Below the pieces are notes generated by a model, which made no database searches, was not told the origin of the DNA, and saw nothing but the letters and a program-made list of their open reading frames with translations. DNA of 63,709 nucleotides from an uncultured Eubacteriales bacterium (lineage in GTDB: Bacteria > Bacillota > Clostridia > Oscillospirales > Acutalibacteraceae), in contig CAKSHJ010000010.1 in assembly GCA_934457095.1 (NCBI GenBank), positions 1-63,709 of the forward strand. Direction: 5' to 3'. Position 1 is the first letter of the stretch; every line of letters starts with the position of its first letter. Both the position numbers and the translations under genes were made by a program. Positions 7,915 to 15,335 of the stretch are shown in pieces.

Positions 7915-7990
7915 TTTTGTTACTTTTGTCAAAAGTAACAAAAGTACTTTTGACAGGTACACCTATCAAAAATGCGACCTGCGAGCAGGT
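7915..7990. other. oriT-like palindromes upstream of the relaxase
   Basis: Arms TTTTGTTACTTTTG (7915-7928) and CAAAAGTAACAAAA (7930-7943) make a 14-pair near-perfect palindrome around one base. A second AAAAGTACTTTT palindrome overlaps it, and ACCTGC-GA-GCAGGT follows at 7977-7990. Such stacked inverted repeats beside a MobV gene are what a transfer origin looks like. The nick site is not identified. The rest of the 246-base gap (7887-8132) shows no gene. Confidence 0.6.
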
Positions 7991-8132
7991 TTTGCGTTCT
8001 CCGAAGGGCAAAGAGCCGCCTTTGAAAAGGCACTCTCTGCACACTCCGCTAAACTTTATCCGTGACGATGTGTGTCGATGATGACGGTCTTTTCACTACC
8101 GTCTAAAACATCGACACGTCTGTCACGCATCG

Positions 8133-9266
8133 TCACGCCTGCGAAAGACATATGCGTATCTTCCGCCCGTCGTGACAGCGTTTGTTTTCATAACAGATAC
8201 CGTACTCGTTGAACAAACGCCCTGCATTGATATTCATCTTCATAGACAAGGTATTTGCTTTCATATCAACGCCAAGCACCGACACAAGTTCCGTTGGTGT
8301 TCCGCACCACTCGGCATTGTCTGCGGTGATAAATGCCGCTACCGTTTCAAGCAACGGTTCAGGCGGCTCTTTCCAAAGTTCTGTTTCCACTCTGTCCAAA
8401 TCCCAAAGTAACGTTTCGGGATTTCGGTTAAGATAAATCTTTTGGTCTTGCTGATCTCTGCCCGACACTTCAAGAGTGGCGGCATTACTTGTGCGTTTTT
8501 CCTTTTGCAAAACAAAGCCACCGTCTGCCGCACCAAGCAAACCCGTTGTGCCGGAAATCATATCGAACTTATCATCAGCGGTCTGCTTTCGGGTGTGGTG
8601 TACGAGCAGTACACAGATACCGTGACAATCAGTAAATTTCTTAATACGATTGATGATTTCATAATCGTTGGCATAACTGTAGTTATCCCCGCCGACCTCA
8701 CGCACCTTTTGAAGTGTGTCGATTATAATGAGCTTCGTGTCAGGGTGTTCTGTGATGAACCCCTGTAACTGTTCGTCAAGTCCTTTGCCGAGCTGACTTG
8801 CCGAAACAGAGAAGAAAAGATTATCGGCACTTTCTGCACCGAACATCCGATACAAGCGTTCCTGTAATCTGCGGTAGTCATCTTCAAGTGCAAGATAAAG
8901 CACCGTTCCTTTACGGGTAGCATAATTCCACAGCGGTGTACCCGTGCTGATATGATAGGCAAGCTGAGCCATAAGGAAACTCTTGCCTAGTTTTGGTGCC
9001 CCTGCAAAGATATACGTTCCCGGATAGAGTAAGCCGTCAATAAGCGGCGGCTTGCTCTGATACAAGGTGTCGTAAAGCTCAGTCATCGAAACAGTTTTAA
9101 GGTAACGAGGGTCTAACATTCTAATCATTTCACGCTGAAAATCGTCAAAACTATTGAAATTCTCATTTTCAGCGGTTATAATAGGTGCGGTACATTTTTG
9201 AGAAGGCTGTTCCGTATCTGCGCCAACAGATACAATAGGAACAGTCTTTTCGGTTATATTAGTCAT
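8133..9266 (-). CDS. RepA-like AAA ATPase (replicative helicase type)
   Basis: A 377-residue ATPase like the RepA/DnaB-class helicases of plasmids and mobilizable elements. Walker A is GAPKLGKS near residue 92, Walker B is LIIIDTLQKVR near 180, and a conserved VLLVHHTRKQ follows near 220, then an SGTTGLLGAADGG sensor region. The C-terminal 90 residues form a small winged-helix-like domain. The start at ATG 9266 is preferred because AAAGGAG lies nine bases upstream; the ATG at 9275 is too close to it. It overlaps the MobC-like gene by eight bases. It may replicate the excised circular form of the element, helping it persist during transfer. Confidence 0.85.
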   Translation of the reverse strand: MTNITEKTVPIVSVGADTEQPSQKCTAPIITAENENFNSFDDFQREMIRMLDPRYLKTVSMTELYDTLYQSKPPLIDGLLYPGTYIFAGAPKLGKSFLMAQLAYHISTGTPLWNYATRKGTVLYLALEDDYRRLQERLYRMFGAESADNLFFSVSASQLGKGLDEQLQGFITEHPDTKLIIIDTLQKVREVGGDNYSYANDYEIINRIKKFTDCHGICVLLVHHTRKQTADDKFDMISGTTGLLGAADGGFVLQKEKRTSNAATLEVSGRDQQDQKIYLNRNPETLLWDLDRVETELWKEPPEPLLETVAAFITADNAEWCGTPTELVSVLGVDMKANTLSMKMNINAGRLFNEYGICYENKRCHDGRKIRICLSQA

Positions 9267-9591
9267 AAGCGTCATCTCCTTTCAATCCGTGCAGGGTTAC
9301 AGTTATCAGTTCAATAAGCTGCAACAGCTCGTCGTGTTCATCGGTAAGTGCTTCAATCCTTTTTAGTTCTGCAAGAACATTGGCGAGTTCATCACGCAAT
9401 GCCTTATATACTCTCGGATTCCCCTGAACAACAATATCCTGACCTAAACATCTGCGATAACAATATTCCTGCTTCGGTAATCCCGATAACTTTACCGCCT
9501 TGTTTATCAGTTCGTTTTCTTCGGCTGATACACGAAACCCTACTGTGATATTTCTCCATCTTTTGTGGTTGTCTAAATTTTTTGCTGACAT
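9259..9591 (-). CDS. MobC-like mobilization / ribbon-helix-helix protein
   Basis: A 110-residue DNA-binding accessory protein. Residues 10-45 (WRNITVGFRVSAEENELINKAVKLSGL) match the ribbon-helix-helix start of MobC-type mobilization proteins, which bind oriT and help the relaxase open it. The rest is helical (LRDELANVLAELKRIEALTDEHDELLQLIEL) and could dimerise. The start is ATG 9591, with AAAGGAG eight bases before it and only one base between it and the integrase stop. A longer in-frame start at 9621 lies inside the integrase and is rejected. Confidence 0.75.
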   Translation of the reverse strand: MSAKNLDNHKRWRNITVGFRVSAEENELINKAVKLSGLPKQEYCYRRCLGQDIVVQGNPRVYKALRDELANVLAELKRIEALTDEHDELLQLIELITVTLHGLKGDDAYD

Positions 9592-9592
9592 T

Positions 9593-10672
9593 TTAATTGT
9601 CTCCTTTCCAAATTTCATCAAGTGTATTTACCATTTCAATCTGCTTTGACGGGAATAGGTGTGCATAGCGATAAGTTATATCCACGCTTTCGTGTCCCAC
9701 ACGGTCTGCGATTGCCAACGGCTGAAAGCCTTTATCTATCAGCAAAGAAACGTGGGAATGACGAAGATCGTGGATACGGATACGCTTAACCCCTGCTTTA
9801 TCAGAACCTCTGTCCATCTCGTGATGAAGGTAACTTTTGGATATTGGGAATATCCTGTCGTTTTCTCCGGCTTCATAAAACATACTGATATAATCCTGCA
9901 TTTCATCGCATAAAAACTGCGGCATTTTTATAGTGCGATTACTTTTAGGCGTTTTCGGGGATGTGATAATATCCTCACCGTGCAAACGCTGATAGGATTT
10001 ACTTATCGTTACGGTCTTGTTGTTAAAATCGAAGTCAGAAGGAGTTAGTGCTAATAGCTCCCCGACACGAATACCGCACCAATACAGCATTTGAAACGCA
10101 TAATGGGATAATGGCTTATCCATCATTTCATTTGCAAATTTGGTGTATTCTTCGGTAGTCCAAAACAACATTTCCTTGTATTCCGCTTTGCCCATATTTC
10201 CGACGGTTGCCGCAGAATTGACCTTTAATCCATAAAACCTGACAGCGTGATTAAATAACGCACTCAACTGATTGTGAATAGTTTTCAGATAGGTCTGCGA
10301 TAACTTTTTACCGCCTTTGCTTGTAGCGTTTCGCATTTCGTTCTGCCAAGCGATAACGTCTTTAGCGGCAATATCGCACAAACGCTTCTTGCTGAAATAC
10401 GGTAAAACCTTTTCCTTGATGATATGCTCCTTTGTGAGCCAAGTGTTTTCTTTCAGGCTCGGTCGTATATCCTTTTCATAAAGTTCTACGAAAGTGCTAA
10501 AATTCATCGTGACATCCGCTGACTTCTGCATACGGAACTCACGCTCATATTCTTGTGCTTCTTTCTTGGTGGCGAAACCTCACTTAAAAACCTACTTATT
10601 TTCGCCCCTCCAATCTACATAACGGAACTGCACAATCCAAGTTCCGTTATCTTTGTTCTTAAATGCTCCCAC
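9593..10672 (-). pseudogene. int: Element integrase (tyrosine recombinase) with two in-frame stops
   Basis: The frame starts at GTG 10672 with a GGAAG ribosome site inside the upstream gene's end. It reads VGAFKNKDNGTWIVQFRYVDWRGENK, then TAG (10594-10592), VFK, TGA (10582-10580), GFATKKEAQEYEREF and on without a break to 9593. Both stops fall in the arm-binding domain, where relatives read through with Q or K and R; each needs one C-to-T change. From ATG 10531 the remaining 312 residues hold the full catalytic domain: R in WCGIRVGELL, HDLRHSH, GHES and the Tyr of TYRYAHLF. Unless translation restarts at 10531 or the stops are suppressed, the arm domain is lost and integration should fail. 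Confidence 0.85.
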
Positions 10673-10677
10673 TCACA

Positions 10678-10875
10678 TCACTTCCTTTCTCTGTTTTCTC
10701 TTGTGGAATAGAAATTATCATAAAAGAACTTTCGGTCAATGCGACCGTTCATAGTAATGCATCCGGTTTTCTTCAACTCTTTATTGAGCCGTCTGATAAT
10801 CTTATAAGCATAAGACTCAGAAACACCCATTACTTCAGCAACTTCGTTGACTCTCATAAATAATTCTGCTGCCAT
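10678..10875 (-). CDS. xis: Excisionase-like helix-turn-helix protein
   Basis: A 65-residue basic protein. Residues 7-35 (MRVNEVAEVMGVSESYAYKIIRRLNKEL) are a winged helix-turn-helix of the excisionase (Xis/AlpA) type, and the basic tail (RKFFYDNFYSTRENRERK) suits DNA bending. AAAGGAGG precedes the ATG. It ends six bases before the integrase start, the usual xis-int layout, so it probably directs excision. A simple regulator cannot be excluded. Confidence 0.75.
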   Translation of the reverse strand: MAAELFMRVNEVAEVMGVSESYAYKIIRRLNKELKKTGCITMNGRIDRKFFYDNFYSTRENRERK

Positions 10876-10953
10876 AGTGTAATCCTCCTTTCATTGCTTT
10901 TTCTTTTGTGCGCTTGCGCCGTTCTACCCGAATGTCGTTTTTATATACCTAAA

Positions 10954-10973
10954 GTTATAGCTCTCACTATAAC
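10954..10973. repeat. Small hairpin upstream of xis
   Basis: GTTATAG and CTATAAC form a seven-pair stem with a six-base loop in the 341-base non-coding gap 10876-11216. It could be an operator or leader structure. The same gap holds the TAACGGA sites and a promoter, and no gene is seen in it. Confidence 0.4.
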
Positions 10974-11073
10974 GCCCCTGCTTTTTCAGCGGCGTTGCCT
11001 TGCTCATATCATCGCAAAGTCATATCCCATTCGGACGGTCATTCAGTTGTCAGGCAAATCCACTAACGGAATT

Positions 11074-11107
11074 TGCTTAACACTATTGTAATAACGGATT
11101 TCCGTTA
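11074..11107. promoter_or_regulatory. Probable operator with TAACGGA half-sites
   Basis: TAACGGA lies at 11074-11080 and 11092-11098, and its inverse TCCGTTA at 11101-11107, giving a 16-base palindrome plus one extra half-site. It sits between the divergent xis-int and XRE genes and could be bound by the XRE protein. Confidence 0.5.
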
Positions 11108-11155
11108 AGTCAAGTGGTTTTTGAAAAAATATTAAATTTATTTGCTTTTGTTATC

Positions 11156-11184
11156 TTGACAAGCCATAACTCTATATGCTATAC
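11156..11184 (+). promoter_or_regulatory. Promoter of the XRE regulator gene
   Basis: A perfect TTGACA (11156-11161), 17 bases, then TATACT (11179-11184), 32 bases before the start codon. It is the strongest promoter seen in the element. Confidence 0.75.
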
Positions 11185-11216
11185 TATATTTCAGGAGTAC
11201 GAAAGGAGTATTTTTT

Positions 11217-11681
11217 ATGGCTATTGGAGAAAGAATTCGTTTTTTCAGAAATTTAAGAGGTATGACTCAAAAATATCTTGGTATGCAGGTGGGCTTTCCT
11301 GAGAAAACTGCTGATATTCGTATGGCACAATACGAATCTGGCTCAAGAACACCAAAAGCTGATTTAACAAACAATCTTGCAGAGATATTTGGTGTATCCA
11401 CTAAGGCATTAACTGTTCCTGACATAGACAACTACGAAGGCTTAATGCACACCTTATTTACCATTGAAGATTTATATGGTCTTAAAATCACCGAAATTGA
11501 CGGAGAGGTTTGTTTACACTTGGACAAGGGTATGGGTACAAACTACCTTACAATGTTTGGTATGTTCACTGCTTGGAAAGAGCAGGCTCAAAAACTTAAA
11601 AATGGTGAAATCACAAAAGAGGAATACGATAATTGGCGTTATACATATCCTGAAAGTATTGCTTTTAACGCACATAAATAA
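11217..11681 (+). CDS. XRE-family transcriptional regulator of the element
   Basis: A 154-residue protein with a lambda-repressor-type helix-turn-helix at residues 4-65 (GERIRFFRNLRGMTQKYLGMQVGF ... RMAQYESGSRTPKADLTNNLAEIF). The C-terminal half (70-150) is the small acidic and aromatic domain common to this group in Clostridial mobile elements (KLKNGEITKEEYDNWRYTYPES). GAAAGGAG precedes the ATG. It is the only plus-strand gene of the element, divergent from xis-int across a gap with TAACGGA operators, so it may keep the element quiet. The target is inferred from position only. Confidence 0.85.
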   Translation: MAIGERIRFFRNLRGMTQKYLGMQVGFPEKTADIRMAQYESGSRTPKADLTNNLAEIFGVSTKALTVPDIDNYEGLMHTLFTIEDLYGLKITEIDGEVCLHLDKGMGTNYLTMFGMFTAWKEQAQKLKNGEITKEEYDNWRYTYPESIAFNAHK

Positions 11682-11688
11682 GCATAGA

Positions 11689-11729
11689 AAAAGGCATTAC
11701 CGACTGCAAAAAGTCAGTAATGCCTTTTT
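11689..11729 (+). terminator. Rho-independent terminator after the XRE gene
   Basis: AAAAAGGCATTAC and GTAATGCCTTTTT close a strong stem around GACTGCAAAAAGTC, with a T-run, just past the stop codon. Confidence 0.85.
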
Positions 11730-11790
11730 AGTATTTAAGATAATCTATTCGCAAACCACTTGGTCTGTTTAGAATAAAACAGCCTGATAG

Positions 11791-11811
11791 TTTGCTATCA
11801 TTTTGCTATCA
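11791..11811. repeat. Integrase arm-type repeats near the right end
   Basis: Two tandem TTTGCTATCA units identical to 1027-1047, in the same orientation, 58 bases inside the proposed right attachment core. Confidence 0.6.
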
Positions 11812-11869
11812 ATTTGCCCTTTGAAATCGTCAAAACCCGCATAAACACTGGTTTTTTTATGACATCAAA

Positions 11870-11882
11870 ATTATTCCCACTC
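11870..11882. repeat. Right attachment core (attR-like) in the guaA 3' end
   Basis: ATTATTCCCACTC repeats 914-926. Read on the minus strand it is GAGTGGGAATAA plus one base: the guaA stop and the codons before it. Confidence 0.65.
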
Positions 11883-13409
11883 TATGGTGGAGGGGGGCTT
11901 AGAGGTAATGTCGTATACGATGCGATTGACATGCTTTACTTCGTTTACAATCCTGTTCGAAATTTTTGCAAGCAAGTCATAGTCAATTCGTACCCAATCT
12001 GCCGTCATAAAATCTGTAGTGCAAACTGCACGTAGGGCAATGGTGTAATCATAGGTTCTGAAATCGCCCATTACTCCCACGCTTTTTATGCCGGTTAATA
12101 CCGCAAAATATTGGTTTGCTTCGCACTCTAAACCGGCGCTTATGATTTCCTGCCGGAAAATAGCATCTGCATCTCTTAAAATCTCTAACTTTTCTTTTGT
12201 AATTTCGCCTAATACCCGAATGGCTAAGCCCGGGCCGGGAAATGGCTGTCTCCATACAAGCGTTGCAGGAATACCCAACTCTATACCCACTTTACGTACT
12301 TCGTCTTTGAACAAGTTTCTTAACGGTTCAATTATACCGCTGAAGTTTACTTGCTCCGGTAATCCCCCTACGTTATGGTGGCTCTTGATCACCGCCGATT
12401 CTCCGATTCCGCTTTCTACCACGTCCGGATAAATCGTTCCTTGGCAAAGATAATCCACATGGCCGATTTTCTTTGCTTCTTCTTCGAATACCCGGATAAA
12501 TTCCTCGCCAATGATTTTTCTCTTGGTTTCCGGGTCGCTGATGCCGGCAAGTTTTGTGAGAAAACGCTCCTGCGCATTGATGCGAATTAGATTCATGTCA
12601 AATTGTTTGCGAAATACTGCTTCGACCTCATCGCCTTCATGTTTGCGCAATAAGCCGTGGTCCACAAAAATACAGGTTAAATTTTTGCCGATGGCCTTAT
12701 GTACCATGACCGCCGCTACCGAGGAATCTACTCCCCCGGAAAGCGCACACAGCACCTTTTTATTACCAATCTGCTCTTTGAGCGCTTCTATGCTGCTCTT
12801 GGCAAAGGAGGCCATTTCCCATTCTCCCTTGCAGCCGCATACTCCGTACAGAAAATTTTTCAAAATTTCGGCGCCGAAAACAGAATGCTCTACCTCCGGG
12901 TGGAATTGCAGTGCAAATATATTTTTTTCGTTATTTTGCATGGCCGCCACCGGACAATGCGCCGTTTTTGCCGTTGCGATAAACCCCCTGGGTAAGGTCG
13001 AAATATAATCGGTATGGCTCATCCAAGCAACGCCCCGGTTCGGAATATTTTCAAATAATACCGTGTTGATATTATACTGCACCTCGGTGTTGCCGTACTC
13101 CTTGACCGTACTGTTGTCTACCGTGCCGCCTAAGGTTGCGGCTATCAGCTGTGCGCCGTAGCAGATACCCAAGACAGGTATGCCCAGCATAAATAATTTT
13201 TCGTCGCATTTGGGTGCGTTTTCTGCATAAACGCTGTTGGGACCCCCGGAAAAAATAATGCCCTTGTACCCTTTTTCCGCAATTTGCCGCGCTGAAATTT
13301 TGTAAGATTGGATTTCGCAATATACATTACAGTCACGTACTCTGCGGGCAATCAGTTGGCTGTACTGACCCCCGAAATCTAAAATTAAAACCGCTTCCTT
13401 TGTTATCAT
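11871..13409 (-). CDS. guaA: GMP synthase (glutamine-hydrolysing)
   Basis: A 512-residue enzyme that converts XMP to GMP with glutamine and ATP. The glutamine amidotransferase domain (1-195) shows FSGGPNSVY, the nucleophile elbow GICYGAQL and the partner HPEVEH. The PP-loop ATP pyrophosphatase domain follows with LCALSGGVDSSVAA (about 220-234), and the C-terminal dimerisation domain ends KPPSTIEWE, as in most bacteria. Length and motifs are complete. Its last codons form the core of the integration site at 11870-11882, yet the frame is intact. It lies 20 bases downstream of glmS on the same strand, in a cluster of glutamine-using enzymes. Confidence 0.98.
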   Translation of the reverse strand: MITKEAVLILDFGGQYSQLIARRVRDCNVYCEIQSYKISARQIAEKGYKGIIFSGGPNSVYAENAPKCDEKLFMLGIPVLGICYGAQLIAATLGGTVDNSTVKEYGNTEVQYNINTVLFENIPNRGVAWMSHTDYISTLPRGFIATAKTAHCPVAAMQNNEKNIFALQFHPEVEHSVFGAEILKNFLYGVCGCKGEWEMASFAKSSIEALKEQIGNKKVLCALSGGVDSSVAAVMVHKAIGKNLTCIFVDHGLLRKHEGDEVEAVFRKQFDMNLIRINAQERFLTKLAGISDPETKRKIIGEEFIRVFEEEAKKIGHVDYLCQGTIYPDVVESGIGESAVIKSHHNVGGLPEQVNFSGIIEPLRNLFKDEVRKVGIELGIPATLVWRQPFPGPGLAIRVLGEITKEKLEILRDADAIFRQEIISAGLECEANQYFAVLTGIKSVGVMGDFRTYDYTIALRAVCTTDFMTADWVRIDYDLLAKISNRIVNEVKHVNRIVYDITSKPPSTIEWE

Positions 13410-13429
13410 ATATTTTCACCTATCTTTTT

Positions 13430-15256
13430 CTATTCCACCGTAACCGACTTTGCTAAATTGCGCGGTTTATCAATATCGCAACTCCTGTTATTTGCCACAT
13501 AATAGGCAAATAATTGCAGCGGCAACACCGCCAATGACGGTGTCATTATACTATTGATTTTCGGAATATAAAATACATCGTCTGTTTCGCTTTCAATTAC
13601 GGTTTTATTTTCTGCTGTCAGCGAGAGCACCGTGGCTCCACGCGCTTTTACTTCTTTAATATTGCTCATCATTTTGTCAAACAAGGGCTCATATGCTGCA
13701 AGCGCTACCACCAGTGTTCCCTTTTCTATCAGAGAAATTGAGCCGTGTTTTAATTCGCCTGCGGCATATGCCTCGGAATGAATGTACGAAATTTCTTTGA
13801 GCTTCAAAGAACCCTCCAGTGAAAGTGCGTAGTCTATATTTCTGCCAATGAAGAAAATATTTTCACAGGTAAAATATTTTGCCGCTATTGCCTGAATTGG
13901 TTTTGTTTCTTGAATCGTTCTCTCAATCAAAGCGGGTAATGCTTGTAAATCCGCAATGTAGGCGTTATATTCCTGCTCGGTAATCGTTCCCAGCAGCTCT
14001 GCCATATACAATGTAAGCAAATATATGACGCAAAGCTGCGTGCTGTATGCTTTGGTTGTTGCCACGGAAATCTCCGGGCCTGCCCAGGTGTATAATACAT
14101 CGTCGGATTCGTTTGCAATGGTGCTGCCCACCACATTTACAATGGAAAGTACCCGTGCTCCTAATTTTTTCGCCTCTCGTAATGCGGCTAATGTATCCGC
14201 CGTTTCTCCGGATTGGCTAATCACAATGACCAGTACATTTTGGTCAACGATGGGGCTGCGGTAGCGGAATTCCGAGGCAATGTCTATTTCTACGGGAATG
14301 CGCACGGTTTTTTCAATCGCGTATTTTGCAACCACGCCCACATGGTAGGCCGAACCGCAGGCAACAATTACAATTTTTCGTAATTTCCGTAAATCCTCCG
14401 CAGTTAAATGCAAATCGTCCAAAACAACTCTGCCGTTTACCAATCTGGGAGAAATGGTATTGTGTACCGCATTCGGCTGCTCCATAATCTCTTTGAGCAT
14501 AAAATGCGCATAACCTTCTTTTTCCGCTGCGGTTATATCCCAGTCAACATGAATTTTATTCTTATTGATAACTTCTTTTGCCGGGTTATAGACTGTTACA
14601 GCGTCGCGGCGTATTACAGCAATTTCGTTTTCATTCAGCCGGTAGATGTCTCTGGTTTTTTCTATAATTGCGGGAATATCCGAGGCGATAAAATTTTCGC
14701 CCTTTCCAAGCCCTATAATCAGCGGACTGTCTTTACGCACTGCGTACAGAGTATCCGGGTCGTCTTTGCAAATGATGCCAAGCGCATAAGCACCTTTAAT
14801 TTTGCTGAGTACTTTAATTACAGCGTCTAAAATATTGCCGTTGTAATAGTATTCCAGCAATTGCGCGATTACCTCGGTGTCTGTCTCTGAGACAAAATGC
14901 TTGCCTTTATTGATTAAATATTCCCGTAAATACAGGTAATTTTCAATAATACCGTTGTGCACTACCGCAAACATACCGTTTTCACTGCTCTGCGGGTGCG
15001 CATTGATATCAGAAGGCTCGCCGTGGGTAGCCCAACGCGTATGCCCTATGCCCAAGGTGCCGGTTATATTTGTTTTTGATGCGAGCGTATCACATAGGTT
15101 TTGCAGTCTGCCCTTGCTTTTTACTACCTCTAATTTACGGTTCTGATACACCGCTACACCTGCTGAATCATATCCGCGATATTCTAATTTTTCCAAACCG
15201 CTCAACAAAATAGGCGTTGCTTTGTCGTCACCTATGTAACCAACAATTCCGCACAT
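13430..15256 (-). CDS. glmS: Glutamine-fructose-6-phosphate aminotransferase (isomerising)
   Basis: A 608-residue enzyme making glucosamine-6-phosphate for peptidoglycan. The start is ATG 15256 (MCGIVGYIG), because Cys must be exposed after Met removal as the glutaminase nucleophile; a longer frame exists but is rejected. The glutaminase domain (1-240) has HTRWATHG and the tandem SIS domains (from about 285) have VACGSAYHVG and ISQSGETADT, ending at the typical LAKSVTVE. The 79 bases upstream are too short for a glmS ribozyme and show none of its core, so control by that ribozyme is unlikely. It sits between guaA and purA on one strand. Confidence 0.97.
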   Translation of the reverse strand: MCGIVGYIGDDKATPILLSGLEKLEYRGYDSAGVAVYQNRKLEVVKSKGRLQNLCDTLASKTNITGTLGIGHTRWATHGEPSDINAHPQSSENGMFAVVHNGIIENYLYLREYLINKGKHFVSETDTEVIAQLLEYYYNGNILDAVIKVLSKIKGAYALGIICKDDPDTLYAVRKDSPLIIGLGKGENFIASDIPAIIEKTRDIYRLNENEIAVIRRDAVTVYNPAKEVINKNKIHVDWDITAAEKEGYAHFMLKEIMEQPNAVHNTISPRLVNGRVVLDDLHLTAEDLRKLRKIVIVACGSAYHVGVVAKYAIEKTVRIPVEIDIASEFRYRSPIVDQNVLVIVISQSGETADTLAALREAKKLGARVLSIVNVVGSTIANESDDVLYTWAGPEISVATTKAYSTQLCVIYLLTLYMAELLGTITEQEYNAYIADLQALPALIERTIQETKPIQAIAAKYFTCENIFFIGRNIDYALSLEGSLKLKEISYIHSEAYAAGELKHGSISLIEKGTLVVALAAYEPLFDKMMSNIKEVKARGATVLSLTAENKTVIESETDDVFYIPKINSIMTPSLAVLPLQLFAYYVANNRSCDIDKPRNLAKSVTVE

Positions 15257-15296
15257 TGTAAACCACCATTTCTCCGGTAGTATAAAATCCACAAAG

Positions 15297-15325
15297 GCAC
15301 AACATTACTACCGGGAATGTTGTGC
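15297..15325. repeat. Hairpin between purA and glmS
   Basis: GCACAACATT and AATGTTGTGC form a perfect ten-pair stem with a nine-base loop. Only a weak T-rich tail follows on the minus strand, so it may be a partial terminator or a processing site in a purA-glmS transcript. Confidence 0.5.
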
Positions 15326-15335
15326 TGTAATAATA

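Larger units (their letters stand above)
914..11882. mobile_element. Integrative mobilizable element in the 3' end of guaA
   Basis: The proposed limits are two copies of ATTATTCCCACTC, at 914-926 and 11870-11882. The right copy covers the guaA stop and the codons before it, so insertion leaves guaA intact. Between them lie a tyrosine integrase, an excisionase-like HTH protein, a MobC-like protein, a RepA-like ATPase, a MobV relaxase, TnpV, an XRE regulator and a restriction-modification operon. There is no type IV secretion gene, so transfer would need a helper. The 3' end of guaA is a known integration hotspot for genomic islands. The repeat and gene order are seen; mobility is inferred, and the disrupted integrase suggests the element may now be stuck. 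Confidence 0.75.

Noticed and set aside
15257..15335. glmS ribozyme upstream of glmS
   Set aside because: The gap is only 79 bases and holds a simple hairpin; the ribozyme core is longer and its conserved pieces are absent.
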